DNA of 64,000 nucleotides from Micractinium sp. NFX-FRZ. Lineage: Eukaryota; Chlorophyta; Trebouxiophyceae; Chlorellales; Chlorellaceae. Below are positions 21,661-32,684 of this stretch, one piece after another (position 1 is the stretch's first letter; the number at the start of each line of letters is the position of its first letter). The stretch covers positions 221,271 through 285,270 of the forward strand of contig JAPTJF010000020.1 in NCBI GenBank assembly GCA_029339195.1. The letters are read 5' to 3'. A program made the position numbers and the translations under genes. The notes beneath the pieces were generated by a model. The model was not told the origin of the DNA. It saw nothing but the letters and a program-made list of their open reading frames with translations, and ran no database searches.

Positions 21661-23762
21661 GCATGCCACCCCTGCAGGTGCAGCGAGGTTGTAAACTGGA
21701 GTAAGAAGCAGCCCCTGGTTCCAAAGATAGGCCAGGCACAGCACAGCACAGCACAGAGCAGCACTGCACCATCACTTACGCCTTGCCCGCTGCGCCAGCC
21801 ACACAGTAGATCTAGAGCACCCACCAAGCATGCCTGGCCCGTTCTGCCAGCCGCACTGCACCGCACCGCACCTGAAGAAGGGGCGCGCCGGGGGCTCGCG
21901 GTTCTTCCTGCGGACATAAGTGAGGCGGCGGGCCTGAAGTGAGGGTGACATGGATTCAGGGCCATGCGGGACGAGGCAGACAAGACATTCTCTTGGCGGC
22001 CAAGGCGGACAGGACAGGCTAGAGCAGGAGGTGACGAGACATGGGAGGCGGGTAGTGGGAGGAGGACAGAGTCATGCTGTAGAAGCATAGCACAGCACAG
22101 CACGGCACAGCACAGCGGAGCGGGACGGGAGGCAAGGCGCTCAGGGTCTGGCTGGGGGGGGTTACGTGGGGGCTGGGCGGGCAGGCAGCAGCGTCTGCCA
22201 TGTGCTGCGCTGGCACTCGCCTGTTCTTGCGGGAGCGCACGCGCACGATGCGGGAGTGGATGGCGGCGCTGATGCTGTAGTACACCTTCCTGCAGCCAGG
22301 GGGGAGGCAGGGGGAGGGGGGCCGCAAAAACACAAGCTGATACATCCACATGAGGTGTAGTGAGCCTGAGCCCGTACAGCGCGGGACTGGATGACAGCAC
22401 CAGTGGGTGCGGCAGTGCCCCTTCCTGCGAAGCAGACAATTCTTCCTGAGTAGGCAGGGTGGGGAAGCTGGTGCTCAGGAGCATTGCTGCCTCACGGATG
22501 GGAGACAGGTGGGCAGATGGGGTGTGCCGCAGGCTGCTGCTGCTGCTGCTGCTGCGGAGCAGCCCACGGGCCTATCCAGCCAGGGAGAGGCAGCGCGAGG
22601 CCAAGCATGCCGCGCCTGCCGCGCACTTTCCAGGCGGGGGCACTTTCCAGCATGGCTCCCCGTGGCAGCGAGGCGCATGCACACCGGGCTGTGCCTGCTG
22701 TACCTGCTGCACACGGGGCTGTGCCTGCTGTGCCTGCTGCACAGGGCTGTGCCTGCTGTGCCTGCTGCACACGGATGTGCACAGCAGACCCTGGATTGAC
22801 CCATGAGCGGCAAGCAGAAAGCCTGCAGGGGTGCACCTGTAGATCTTGGGCAGGGCATATCCCTCGATGGGCGAGGCGTCGACGATGTCGCGCAGAGCAG
22901 ACGCGTCCACAATGTTCTTCACCTGCTTGTGACAAAGGGAGGAGGGGTGTGTTGTTTTGTAGGGATCAGGGCGTTTGAGTGTACAGCTGGACGAGGGGTT
23001 GTGAGAGGGGGTGCGGGTCAGGGTGTAGGCTGGAGGCGCATGATTGCCTTGGCCGTGCGCCGGACACATACTGCCCAAGTCCCTTAGTGCTTTAGACTGG
23101 ACCCAGGTCTTTAATAAAGTTTGGACTTGGGCTCACCTGGAAGCGCTTGATGGCCTTGTCCTTGGGCACCATGGCGGCAGAGGTCTCGCACCTCACGCGC
23201 TTGACCTGGCGGCGGCAGGGAGGGGAGGAGGCACAGGGGTGGTCCACTCAAAAGCAACCAGGAGAGGAGGAGGCACGGGGCTGATGGAGAACGCAGCGGG
23301 CGGGGGGGCATAAAGGCGGGGCTGATGAACCGGAGCCGGCCGCCGCTCCCGCCCGCCGCGCCCGCCGCTTAAGAGCGGGCGAAGTTCTGCTGGGGTTATT
23401 TTGGCCACGGCAAGCTGGCCGCCCTGCGCTCACATGTCCCCTGCCGTGCTTGTTGCTGCAGCAAGCAGTGGGTGGGAGGCAGAGAGGCAGGGGCCGTAAG
23501 CTGAAGTGTCTTTGGAGCAGGAGCGGCGGTCGCCCGGGGACTGCTGGCTGGCGGCCGCTCCTGTAGCTGCAGCCACCAGCTAAAAGCCAGGTAGGCCTGC
23601 CGTTGATCGGACGCCCACGCTGGAGAGCTCGAAGGGCCCAGTTGCCCTGTCGGACGGGCCATGATAGTCCGTTTGTGGCGCGGGTGGACACAGCGCACTG
23701 CCCCTGTCCGTCCCTGCAGAGCCACACACTCACCGGCCACCGTTCCTGCGCTTCTTCGTCAT
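21488..23762 (-). CDS. RPS26: Cytosolic 40S ribosomal protein eS26 with glycine-rich C-terminal tail
   Basis: Small-subunit protein at the mRNA exit channel. Seven exons on the minus strand: 23734-23762, 23434-23455, 23137-23205, 22837-22922, 22221-22289, 21872-21907, 21488-21671; 495 nt, 164 aa. The start MTKKRRNGGRNKHGRGHVK is diagnostic, followed by RVRCETSAAMVPKDKAIKRF, NIVDASALRDIVDASPIEGY and YYSISAAIHSRIVRVRSRK. Two features stand out. Exon 2 is a 22-nt microexon. The last exon encodes a tail of about 60 residues, mostly Gly with F, A and N (RGGGG..FGGGGFGGGGAGG), in place of the short Pro-rich end of animal eS26. Of the four zinc-binding Cys, the first pair is altered: the usual CSNC site reads RCETSAA, so only one Cys is seen. 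Intron 5 starts with GC. Confidence 0.92.
21735..22118. repeat. CACAG-type short tandem repeats in eS26 introns
   Basis: Runs of the pentamer AGCAC / CACAG occur at 21735-21765 and again at 22086-22118, in two neighbouring introns. The same pentamer is seen at 28566-28576 and 30840-30955 in the phospholipase gene, so it is a recurrent intron filler here. Confidence 0.65.
22677..22792. repeat. 33-bp minisatellite in eS26 intron 4
   Basis: Three to four imperfect copies of a unit of about 33 bp containing GGGCTGTGCCTGCTG and CCTGCTGCACA lie in the intron between exons 4 and 5. Confidence 0.75.
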
Positions 23763-24965
23763 TCTGGTCGAGGCGGGTGGCAGGTGCAGGCGCTCTCTCT
23801 TGTTCACGACGGCCTCCCACTGACTGTGCCGCGGGCAGCTAGTGTTGAGAGGCGAAAGAGGGCAGGGTGGGCGGCAGGGCCGCTGACAAGGCGGCAGCCG
23901 CCAGCGCCTTTCCACCCGCCCCAGCAACCTTGACCGGTTGCCCCGGCGCTGTGAAGAGGAAGCACAGGTCCTCTATACCATTGGCAAAAGGTTCTCCAGA
24001 CCATTTGCATACCCGGCAAGTCGGACTGACCTGGTGCCCTCCCTGCTGCTGCCAGGCCGTCGATCCGTCAGAGGACCCACTGCGGTGCGGGGGCTGGCAT
24101 GGGGCCGCTTGCATCAGCGACCTGCCGAATAGAGGGGCCCCTTGGGCGGCGCCTCATCTGCAGGAAGAATTAACGTGACAGTCCATTGCACCTGATGAGA
24201 GCAAGGCTGCATGTGGCAGCCACGGCGCCGCTTCAAGGATTCCGGGCCTGGGGCGGGACGCTCCTCTGCTGGCCTTACACCGCCCACTGGCCCATGGGCG
24301 GCGCTCGCTTTCCTTGGCTGGATGGGACGCACCCACCTTGCACCGCTGCACATTTTCAGAACACCCTGATGATGCAGCACCGGCTGAGGCGACCATGTTC
24401 CCGCAGTGGAGGCTCCTGACTTGCACCTGGCCCTGCCGGCGCCACCCGAGGGGGTGCCTGAGGCGGGACCGAGGGGGACCAGAAGCTGGACTGAAGCCAA
24501 GGTACCAGCGGAGCAGGCGGGCCGTGCGTGGGCGGCTGGGCATATGCCAACCAAGACAATAAAGCACTGTGGGCAAGCATTGCTCTGCATTATAGCTCCA
24601 GTTGGGTTTCTGTTTGAACACCCGCTCTGCTCTTTTACTACCTTGTTTTCTATCAGACAGGGTTTTTAAAATGAATATGTATGCATGAGCTTCCATTTGA
24701 GCACATGCCGTTGGGCAACGTCTAGATGGGCGTACAAGAACAATGCACGATGCAGGCCAGGCTATCAATCGAAAAGAGAGGCTACAGCGGGGCACACATG
24801 GGCGTATCGCTAATCGCACGTCATGCTGTCATGAAATGATAACTGTACTATACAGTGCTCCATCAGGGGTAGCAGCCAGGCGCCTGCCTTGTGGCTGAAC
24901 AAACACACGATTTCTAGCAATCCTGCGCATGCGCCCACTACCCGTCCGGCCCTGCACGGCCCGCA
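23763..24965. other. Intergenic region upstream of eS26
   Basis: 1.2 kb between the eS26 start (minus strand) and the phospholipase stop (minus strand). The part at about 24540-24860 is visibly more AT-rich than its surroundings, as expected for 3' UTR or spacer. Short ORFs exist on both strands but none shows recognisable protein or splice structure. Confidence 0.4.
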
Positions 24966-27900
24966 TCATGGCAGTGCAATCAGGTGCTGGCGAGGGGAGG
25001 TGGGCTCCACCTGCCGGGCGCCCAGCCAACTCCTCCCTCCTGCAGGCGCCTCTGGAGACGGCAGCTGCTGTCCAGCTGGCGGCCCAGCCGCTGTGCCTGC
25101 TGCGGTCGATACGGGCTGCTTGCTGGCGCCAGTGAGCACATCCATGTCGTGCACAGCGCGCAGAACAAAGAGCGCCACGTCTGCGCAGAGCGGGTGGGTA
25201 GGCGGATGGCGGGGGTGGGGGCAAAGGAGCGGGCGCAGTCAGAGCAGGCAGCGGGGTGGTGGGGCGGGTGCGGCTGGGCGTGGTCCGGCAAGGGCACAGC
25301 AGCCGGCAGGCATGGCAAGTCGCACGAGGCAAGTGGCATGCATGCATACACAAATGAGCACGGCATGTTTCCGACATTGCATCCAGCAAGTTTGCGGCCC
25401 CACACTAGAAAGAATCAAAATTGGGGAGGCACACGCTGCCACCACCAGCGCTCAGCCGGCCCCTCGCTGCGCCGGCCCCCTCCCTGCCAGCGCTGCCCTT
25501 GCAGCCTTCACAGCTGCCATGTTCAGCCGCGATGCCGCCCACTCACTCAACCCGCCCATATCAACACACACGCCACTACCCCCCCACCTGCGCTGCTCCA
25601 GTAGGCAAAGTGGGCCGACAGGGCCGAAAGGTACTGGTTCTCTAATGAAGACTCCTGCCAGGCAAGCAGGGGGGCAGTCATGAATATTCGGTTTAGCTGC
25701 ACAGCTGACTTCAACAGCTTTTGCAATGTTGGTTCGCCAGTACAGACCGCTGCTACGCAGGCCAAGAGGCAGGGCGGGCAGATACGGGGCAAAGACGGTA
25801 GGCACGCTATGCACAGGGACAGCGACACGCACGCAAAGTTGCAGTCGCAGCCAGCACTGTTGCAGGACAAGCTCCGTGGCAGCAGCCGTCCCATTGCAAC
25901 CACCAAAAATGTTCTACCACAAGAGGAAGCGCTTGCCTGCATCACAAAATCGAGCCGGCCCTGCGCCGTCCGGGCCCCAGGCACCTGCTCCCCGTCCGTC
26001 ACCCGCGCCACGTTGCTGCCGCTGCCGCTGCTCCTGCCGCCCTGCAGCTGGCCGCCTTGGGCCTGGTGCAGCAGCAGACGCTGGGAGGGCGACAGCGCAA
26101 GCGCCGATGCCTCGGCTGGCGCCTGTGATGACATGGCACCGCTGCCAGCTGGCACTACATCGGCAGAGCGGCCGCCCTCGAGCGCCCCAAACCGCAGGCC
26201 CTCCGCCTCCTCTCCCTCCCCTCCAGTGCTTCCCCGCCCCAGAGAGGCAGCCGACCTGCTGGCGGTCAGCCGCCGGGCAGCTTCCTCCTCAGCTGCCGCC
26301 TCGGCTGCCTCTGCTGCCGCCTCTGCCGCCGCCTCGGCTGCAGCAGCCGCAACGCCGTTGCCTCCCTCCTCCCCACCCTGCTGCCTCATGCTGGCGCTGT
26401 TTTTGAACTTTGCGAACGCCAGGCCGCTGAGCAGGCTGGTGCCAAACCGGCTGGCGGCACTGCCCACGTCCTCTGAAAACTCCTGCACCCGGTGGCAAAG
26501 GGGGGAAAGATTAGACATACATTGAGCCGAGGAAGTTTGGATCGGAATGGATTGATTGCGCTGCCCTCGTGCTCTCACAAATCCTGCAATGGTGCACGAA
26601 TAAATCAGTCAAGCGGCATGCCCGCCACAAGCAGATAGATGGCCACAATAAGTTATCCTGCCGCCTCTACCGCCTAAGCACATACGTGCCCATGGCAAGA
26701 TCCCTGCCGGCAGCCGCAGGCACCCGGCCACCTGTGCCCCTCCAACTCGCCTGCACTGCCAGGTGGATGCGCTTGCCTCCCTTGAAGAGAGGCACAAAGG
26801 CGGCGCGCTGCACCTCGCGCGGCGGCAGCGCCAGCGGCTCCAGCCTGCAAAATGCAACACCAAGGGGAAGCAAGTGCGGGGTGGGTGAGGCAGGCAGGCC
26901 CGCTGCACCTCACGTGGCGGCAGAGCCAGCGGCTCCAGCCTGCCCGGGAGATTGCAGGGACGGGTAGGTTTGGGTGAGGCGGTGGGGCGGGGCATTTGCA
27001 CCTGAGCAACACCATACAGGATTGCTGGGGCAGGGAGGGAGTGACTGTGGGCAAGGCCTCTGCGTGCATTCTGAACGAGCTGGCGTCCAGGCTGCCTTCT
27101 CAGGGCTGTGACGGTGGCTGTCACAGTGCTGGGTGCGTCCTGGTCACCTCCCCTCGTGACTGCCCCAGGCATTCACTGAACACCTGGCATCCTCTTCACC
27201 CACCTGTGTGCCACAGGGTCATACGGGTGGTACAGGTTGTGCACGCGCCGCACAGCGGGGAGGCCGTCGGGTGTGACCGGCTGCCCAGGCGTCAGCTGCA
27301 GAGGGCATGTGTGAAGGCACAGGTCTTGCAGGCAGTCAGCTGGGTGTCTCAACATCTCGTCTCGAGATCGCGTCATGCAGGTCGCCCCCTTCCTCTTTAC
27401 CGTATCAAAACACGCCAGCTGGCCTGGCCCGCGGCAGCCATGCAGCAGCGCTGTCTGCGGCGGCACAACACGCAAGCGTCCGCCACTCCGCAATACCTGC
27501 ATGAGCGTTGCAGACGTGGGGTTGCCCAGCGCCGTGCCCTTGGCTTGGTCCACCCCCCTGAGGGCCAGGAAGCAGCCCAGCGGGGAGCCCAGCATGACCA
27601 GCTGGTCCACCCTGGCAGGGAAGGAAGCATGGGGGGACAGGAAGAAGGCAGGGCAGGTGAGTATCAACAAGAAAAAACAAGTGGCATGTGTATGTGTTGG
27701 GTGGGTTGGGGCGAGGGGCTACATGCGCAGGTGCGGCAGGCGCAGGGGGAGCGCACGGCATGCTTGCAGGGCACCCCAACAGGGAGGTCGGGGCTGGCCA
27801 CGGCATCAGGTGCCCATGCCAGAAAACGAGCGCGTCAGCAGTGCGAGTGATGTAGAGCACCACACACAGATGCGCAGCATGCAGCGGCTTACTTGAACTG

Positions 27901-30900
27901 CAGGCATGGCCAGTAGCCGCCGTCTTCGCCCCCTGCGCCTGCCGCCGCCCCCTGCTGCTGCTGCTGGTCTGGCGACCCCGCCAGCTGCTGCTGCCCATGG
28001 GGCGAGGCAGGCAGTGCCGGCAGCACAGGGCTCGCGCCAGGGCTGGCTCCGGCACCGCTCCAGCCGCCGTCGCTGGCGCCGCCAGCGCCACCGGCAGCAG
28101 AAGCACCTCCCAGTCCCGCCTCTGCTCTGGCCACTTGGAGCTGCAGCTGCAGCCTCTGATTTTCGGCTCTCAGCCGGGACAGCTCCTGCTGCAGTGCCCC
28201 TGTGGGGCTCTCTGCTGTGAGATCAATCACCATACCATCGCCACACCCTCCGGCCGTCTGCCCCGCCTCATGCTGGTGCGCGTGCTGTGCGCCCTGCTGC
28301 CCCTCGGCCTGCTGCTCCGCCTGCTGCGCGTGCTGCTGCCCCTCCTGCTGCACCTGCTGGTCCGGCGAACGCGGCGAGGAGCCCAGAAGCATTGGCTGTG
28401 GAGAGTCCAGCTGGGGTTGTGGGGGCTGGTGGCACAGGATGTCGTAGCACAGCACGGTGCCCAGGCTGTGGGCTAGGATGGAGACCGTGCCCTGCAGACG
28501 GGAGGCGAGCAGGCACGTGGCATGGGGTGTCAGACAGCGACAGCTGGCAGCGACAGGAGCTCGTACCACAGCACAGCACAGCATGGTGCCCTGGCTGTGA
28601 GAGAGGAGGGAGGCAATGCCCTGAAGAGGCGGGACGGGGAAGGCGAGCGGGCACGGGGCATGGGGGCGCTTGCCTGGAAGCCCGGGTTGCGGGCCAGAAA
28701 GCGCTGGTATGTGGCGTTGAGTGAGGAGACCACCGACGTGACAATCTCCCCACGGTGGTGGGGCGACATGTAGAGCAGGACCTCCACCACCGTGCTGTGC
28801 AGCGTCTGCAGGCGAGGTTGAGAAACAAAAATCTTCACAGCTCTGCTCGCCGTGCGGAGCAAGACCGACTTGGCAATCTTGTGGAAATCCTGATCAGTGT
28901 GGTAATAAGGCTGGCACACGTGCCCCGTGCGATTGCCCAGCTGCCTGGCCAGCCCTGCTGTGCCCACCTGGCGCAGCGAGGGGATGCCAGGTGGCATGAG
29001 ATGCCTGCTGAGCTGGTCGGCCTCGATGTGCAGGTGCTTGCGCCACTGCACCGGCAGCACCTCCGTGCGGCCTGCAAAGAGAATGTGAGGAAGGAGCGGG
29101 GCGGATCAGAACGGGACTCGGCTCTTATTCCGCTGCACAGATTCTGGTACCGCCTCTGTGCCTGCTGAGGGGACGGAAGGCAAGGCGTGTGTGTGTGTGT
29201 GTGTGTGTGGCGGCACAGTGAGGTGGCACGCCTCGCGTGCGGGGCGCACGGGAAAGGGGAGCAAGGCAGGACGGGCTCCCTGCAGCGCCCCCGGGCGCAC
29301 GTCTCCCCCACCTGCTGCTGCCTCACACATCAGGCCCTGCCGCGGCTGGTTGTGAGTGTCCCCACACACTCCACGCTCCCCTCATAACACCGGCAACAGA
29401 ACCCGTGCATGTGCTGCTGTCGCCTCCCACCTGCTGCCGCCTCATCCATCAGCCCCTGCTGCGACTGGTCTTGTGCCACCTGGCGCAGCACCGAGCGGAA
29501 GCTGGCGGCATCCTGGACAGGAGGGAGGAGGAGGGGCAAGGAGGCAGGAACATAACAAGCAAAGTGAGGAGATTTGGGCACGCGCTGCACGCTGGCGCAG
29601 CACCGAGCGGAAGCTTGCCGCATCCTGGACAGGAGGGAGGAGAAAGGGGGGCAGGGGGCAGGAACAGCAAACACAAAGTGGTCAGGGCTGCTGCACGCCG
29701 GCGGAGTACCGAGCGGAGGCGAGGTGCATCGTGCCCGGGAAGGCAGAGAGGGCCTGGAAATTGGCAGGCGGCAGGCCCCAAGGGCGGGAGGATGTACAGT
29801 TGCTTACCAAACAACCTCTCGACAAAGGGCAAGCAGCAGTGCTGCCAGGCAATGCCTGCATGCTCGCCGCACACAGTGTTGGCAGGCCCCTGTGCCAGGC
29901 CCCTTCCCGCGCACAGGCAGGCTGGCACACGAAGCTGCGCAAGTGTTGCCCTGTGCCAGCCCTCACCCCACACACAGGCACACCGCCAGGCTGGCACACA
30001 CACGAACCTGCGCGATGTTAGCGGCCGCCAGGTTCTGCCCAATGCCGTGCACCACCAGCACCAGCCGGGAGATGGGGGCTGAGGAGCAGGCCTCGTCCAG
30101 CTCCTCCTGCCGCAGATCCGCTTCCTTCTCAAGCAGCGCCTGCGTGGGAGAGGAGCTAGCGGGAGCAGGGATCAGTTGGCGGGCGTGAACAGGGAGTGGG
30201 CCGCGTCCAGCTCCTCCTGCCGCAGTGAGCATGCTGCCCCGGCACAAACGCATGCACCCCACTTTGTAAAGACAGACAACCTTACCCAAATGCATCCCAA
30301 CTTAAACATCAAGAACGGTTCTGTATACAACCTCACCCTGCTGGCTGGCTGCTCGTAGCCCCGGCGCAAGCGCAGGCGCTGCTGGCCCGTGGTGGCGGAG
30401 GCCCCGATGCGGCGCAGCCAGCCCCAGCCCGTCTCCTGGCACAGAAAGGCCTCCTCCTCTGCACGGCGGGGTGGGGTGGGGTGAGGAGAGGGAAGGGAGG
30501 ATATGAGAGGGCGGGCACCGCGCACCCACTGCCACTGGAAGCACCCCGCCACAAGCCCCGCCATACAGCAGCCCACCAAATTTCAGAGCACCAATTTGCT
30601 CCACGGTTGGGTGCACGTGTGTAAACACAACGCACGGGGTTGTCTCTGTGCCTAAGCACCACCCCGCCGCCAGCCTGGCGCACCCGAGGCAAAGAGCGCG
30701 TACAGCCCTTTCTCCACGTGAGTCGTCAGCTCCATCCGTGCAGCATAACCGCCCGTTGGCTGCGCCGTCACCCGGCCGCGCGCCGGCATCCAGATGGCCT
30801 GGCGGTAGCCCTCCTCCAGCTGCTCAGCCAGCGATTCCTGCACAGCATAGCACAGCATGGCGAGGCGTGGTTCAGCATTGCACAGCACAATGATGGTTGG

Positions 30901-32087
30901 CGGCTTGTCAGGTGTTAGCATGGCACAGCATGGCATGGCACAGCATGGCACCCCTCCACGCCCCCCCGGCTACTTGCCTTGAGCGGCACCCACTCGCCGC
31001 CCTTCTCCACAAACCAAGTGCCCCTCAGCACCCGGTGGCAGGCGGCGGGCCAGTAGCAGGGGCGCAGCTGGCGGCAGGGGAGGTCAACCTCAAACGCGCC
31101 GCTGCGCACCAGCACCCCGGGTGCATCGCCTGCGGGTGGCACGCGCGGGCATGGTGCTTAGAAGCACTAAGGGTGGTTGCACGTTGCAGGATGATCGCAA
31201 GGAGGACGCCGCAGAGACAGCGCTCGAGGGATAGACCCAGGGCCGCCTGCCAACCTGTGCGCTGCAACACAACCAGCCAGGGCAGGCCAACATCGCCCCT
31301 GCAGCCCCAGCTGCAGCCGCCATCAAGCTCTAGCAGCAGCTGAGCCACCCGCCCACCCACCCCAGCCAGCCGCACACCACACCTATGCATCCTGGGCTCA
31401 TAAAGTATGCCCACTCCCCCGTGCCGGGCACAGCAGCCTGGCCCGCTGGCGGCGCTTGATCGGCCGCACCGCCGCCGCCGCCGCTGCCGCTAGGGGCGCT
31501 GCCCTCCCCCTTTTCTGCCCGGCTGTGCAGCGCCGCTTCCTCCTCCCACCAGTGCCGCTCCAGCTCCTCATGGTGCAGACTGGGGCAGGCGGGAGGGGCG
31601 GGAGAGAGCAGGCTGGGAAGCGCACGGCACACGCCGGGAGCACGAGCAAGCATTTCAGACCGAAGCAGTGCATAGGCGGTCCTTTGATATGCGACAGAAA
31701 ATTATTCAGCAGCCCCAGGTCGCAGCATTGAGTGCAGCAGCAGCAGCAGGGGGGGCGGCAGCGGGGGCGGGCAGCACCCACCGGTAGGCGGCTTCTAGCG
31801 CCGCGCTGTCGGCGGCACAGAAGCGCAGCAGCGACCCTCGGTGGGGCACCTCGGTGGCTTTGGCCAGCTCTGCATGACGAGGAGAGGCGCACGTGGGTTG
31901 CAACACGCAAGGGGAGGTTGAGGGAGCTGGAGAGGCGAGGCAGGCGGCGGCGGCAGGCGGCGGCGGGCATTTGGGCACCTTTGGCGTCGGGATGCGGTGC
32001 GCGATAGCTATACCACCGCACGCTCTCTTGAGGCAGTGGGGAGTATAGCCACTCGATATGGACCTCCGGCGAGCCTGGAGATGCCAT
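24966..32087 (-). CDS. DDHD-domain phospholipase (PA-preferring PLA1 / SGR2-like)
   Basis: Intracellular phospholipase A1 family acting on membrane phospholipids, in plants linked to vacuole and gravitropism (SGR2). Seventeen exons on the minus strand: 31979-32087, 31782-31869, 31383-31579, 30978-31129, 30684-30837, 30337-30458, 30008-30139, 29431-29512, 28968-29071, 28674-28805, 27893-28491, 27497-27611, 27204-27295, 26751-26844, 25937-26482, 25588-25654, 24966-25180; 3000 nt, 999 aa. N-terminal WWE-like part (VHIEWLYSPLPQESVRWYSY), then RVLRGTWFVEKGGEWVPL and SRLVLVVHGIGQNL. The lipase serine motif is TVSILAHSLGTVLCYDIL. DDHD part: DQLVMLGSPLGCFLALRG and RRVHNLYHPYDPVAHRLEP. Exon 11 inserts about 140 Q/A/G/P residues after the active serine, and exon 15 inserts another 160. 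Introns 4, 10, 14 and 15 start with GC. Several introns hold exon-edge copies. Confidence 0.92.
26902..26943. repeat. Exon-edge echo upstream of phospholipase exon 14
   Basis: The first 38 coding bases of exon 14 and its acceptor (26807-26848, coding LEPLALPPREVQ) are repeated with few changes 95 bp upstream in transcription order. The copy keeps the CAG acceptor. Confidence 0.85.
28556..28665. repeat. Exon-edge echo upstream of phospholipase exon 11
   Basis: A degenerate copy of the exon 11 start and flank (28438-28532, coding the lipase motif region SILAHSLGTVLCYD) lies about 115 bp away in intron 10, including the GCATGGGG-type flank at its far end. Confidence 0.7.
29187..29210. repeat. 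(GT)12 microsatellite
   Basis: A pure GT run of about 24 bases in intron 8 of the phospholipase gene. Confidence 0.9.
29310..29730. repeat. Tandem array built around phospholipase exon 8
   Basis: Exon 8 (29431-29512) sits in a stack of related units. Its acceptor side (29483-29530) recurs at 29595-29642 with 3 mismatches or so and weakly again at about 29698-29725, spacings 112 and about 105. Its donor side (29429-29471) recurs at 29310-29353, spacing 119. The 29595 copy keeps CAG|GATGC and would read DAASFRSVLRQ. Confidence 0.85.
30202..30225. repeat. Exon-edge echo near phospholipase exon 7
   Basis: A copy of about 22 bases (GTCCAGCTCCTCCTGCCGCAG) of exon 7 (30094-30114 region) lies 112 bp away in intron 6. 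Confidence 0.7.
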
Positions 32088-32684
32088 TGGGGCTCGCTCG
32101 CCCACAAATCACTTCACTTTGTCCCCTCCGACGCCCTGAAAACTGGTATGCATCTCAGGTATAGCCGTACTGCAGAGTGTGCCGCCTCAGAAGCTCGGGA
32201 ACCTCGAGGGTTGGAGCGCAGCACGCAAGTCAGGGTGTCGGGAGGGTTGTGGAGGGCCTGACAGGGTTCGTGAGCTGTTTACCTGGAGCGTTTAGAAATA
32301 TTTCATATCCACGCCAGAGCTGCAGTCCACAGCAGCAGTTCAAATATTCAGGGCGCCGTCCACAGGGCGCCGCGGCCGTAGGCGCCGCCGGTGGGTCCCT
32401 CTGGGCGTGCTCGCTGCCCGAGGCCGCCGAGCCAGACGTGTGATATCTCCGAGAGTGCGCTTCCAGGCTTAACTAATCGCCACTCGCCGCCCTTGCATGA
32501 CCTCTACCCGCTGTGCCACGCTGCGCCCGCATCAGCCCCTGCTGGACTTGTCAACCCCTCTGCAGCCTGTCTTACTTGTGCATTGTCTTGCTACAAATTT
32601 GAATCTGAAAATCTGGGCATCAAACAAGCTCTGATGTATGCATTCAGCCTGCAGGAACATCAGCCGCATGCGACGCCCTCCTGC
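32088..32684. other. Intergenic region upstream of phospholipase gene
   Basis: 597 bp between two tandem minus-strand genes: promoter and 5' UTR of the phospholipase plus 3' UTR of the next gene. No repeat or extra gene is supported. Confidence 0.4.

Noticed and set aside
22677..22792. Possible CRISPR-like array (33-bp units)
   Set aside because: Units are imperfect, directly adjacent with no unique spacers, and lie in a eukaryotic intron; it is a minisatellite.
23804..24590. Candidate extra gene between eS26 and the phospholipase
   Set aside because: Only short ORFs without conserved motifs, and I could not find a consistent set of splice sites.
25547..26578. 343-codon minus-strand open frame taken as a separate gene
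   Set aside because: It contains phospholipase exon 15 and part of exon 16 read through their introns; the spliced model sums to exactly 999 codons.
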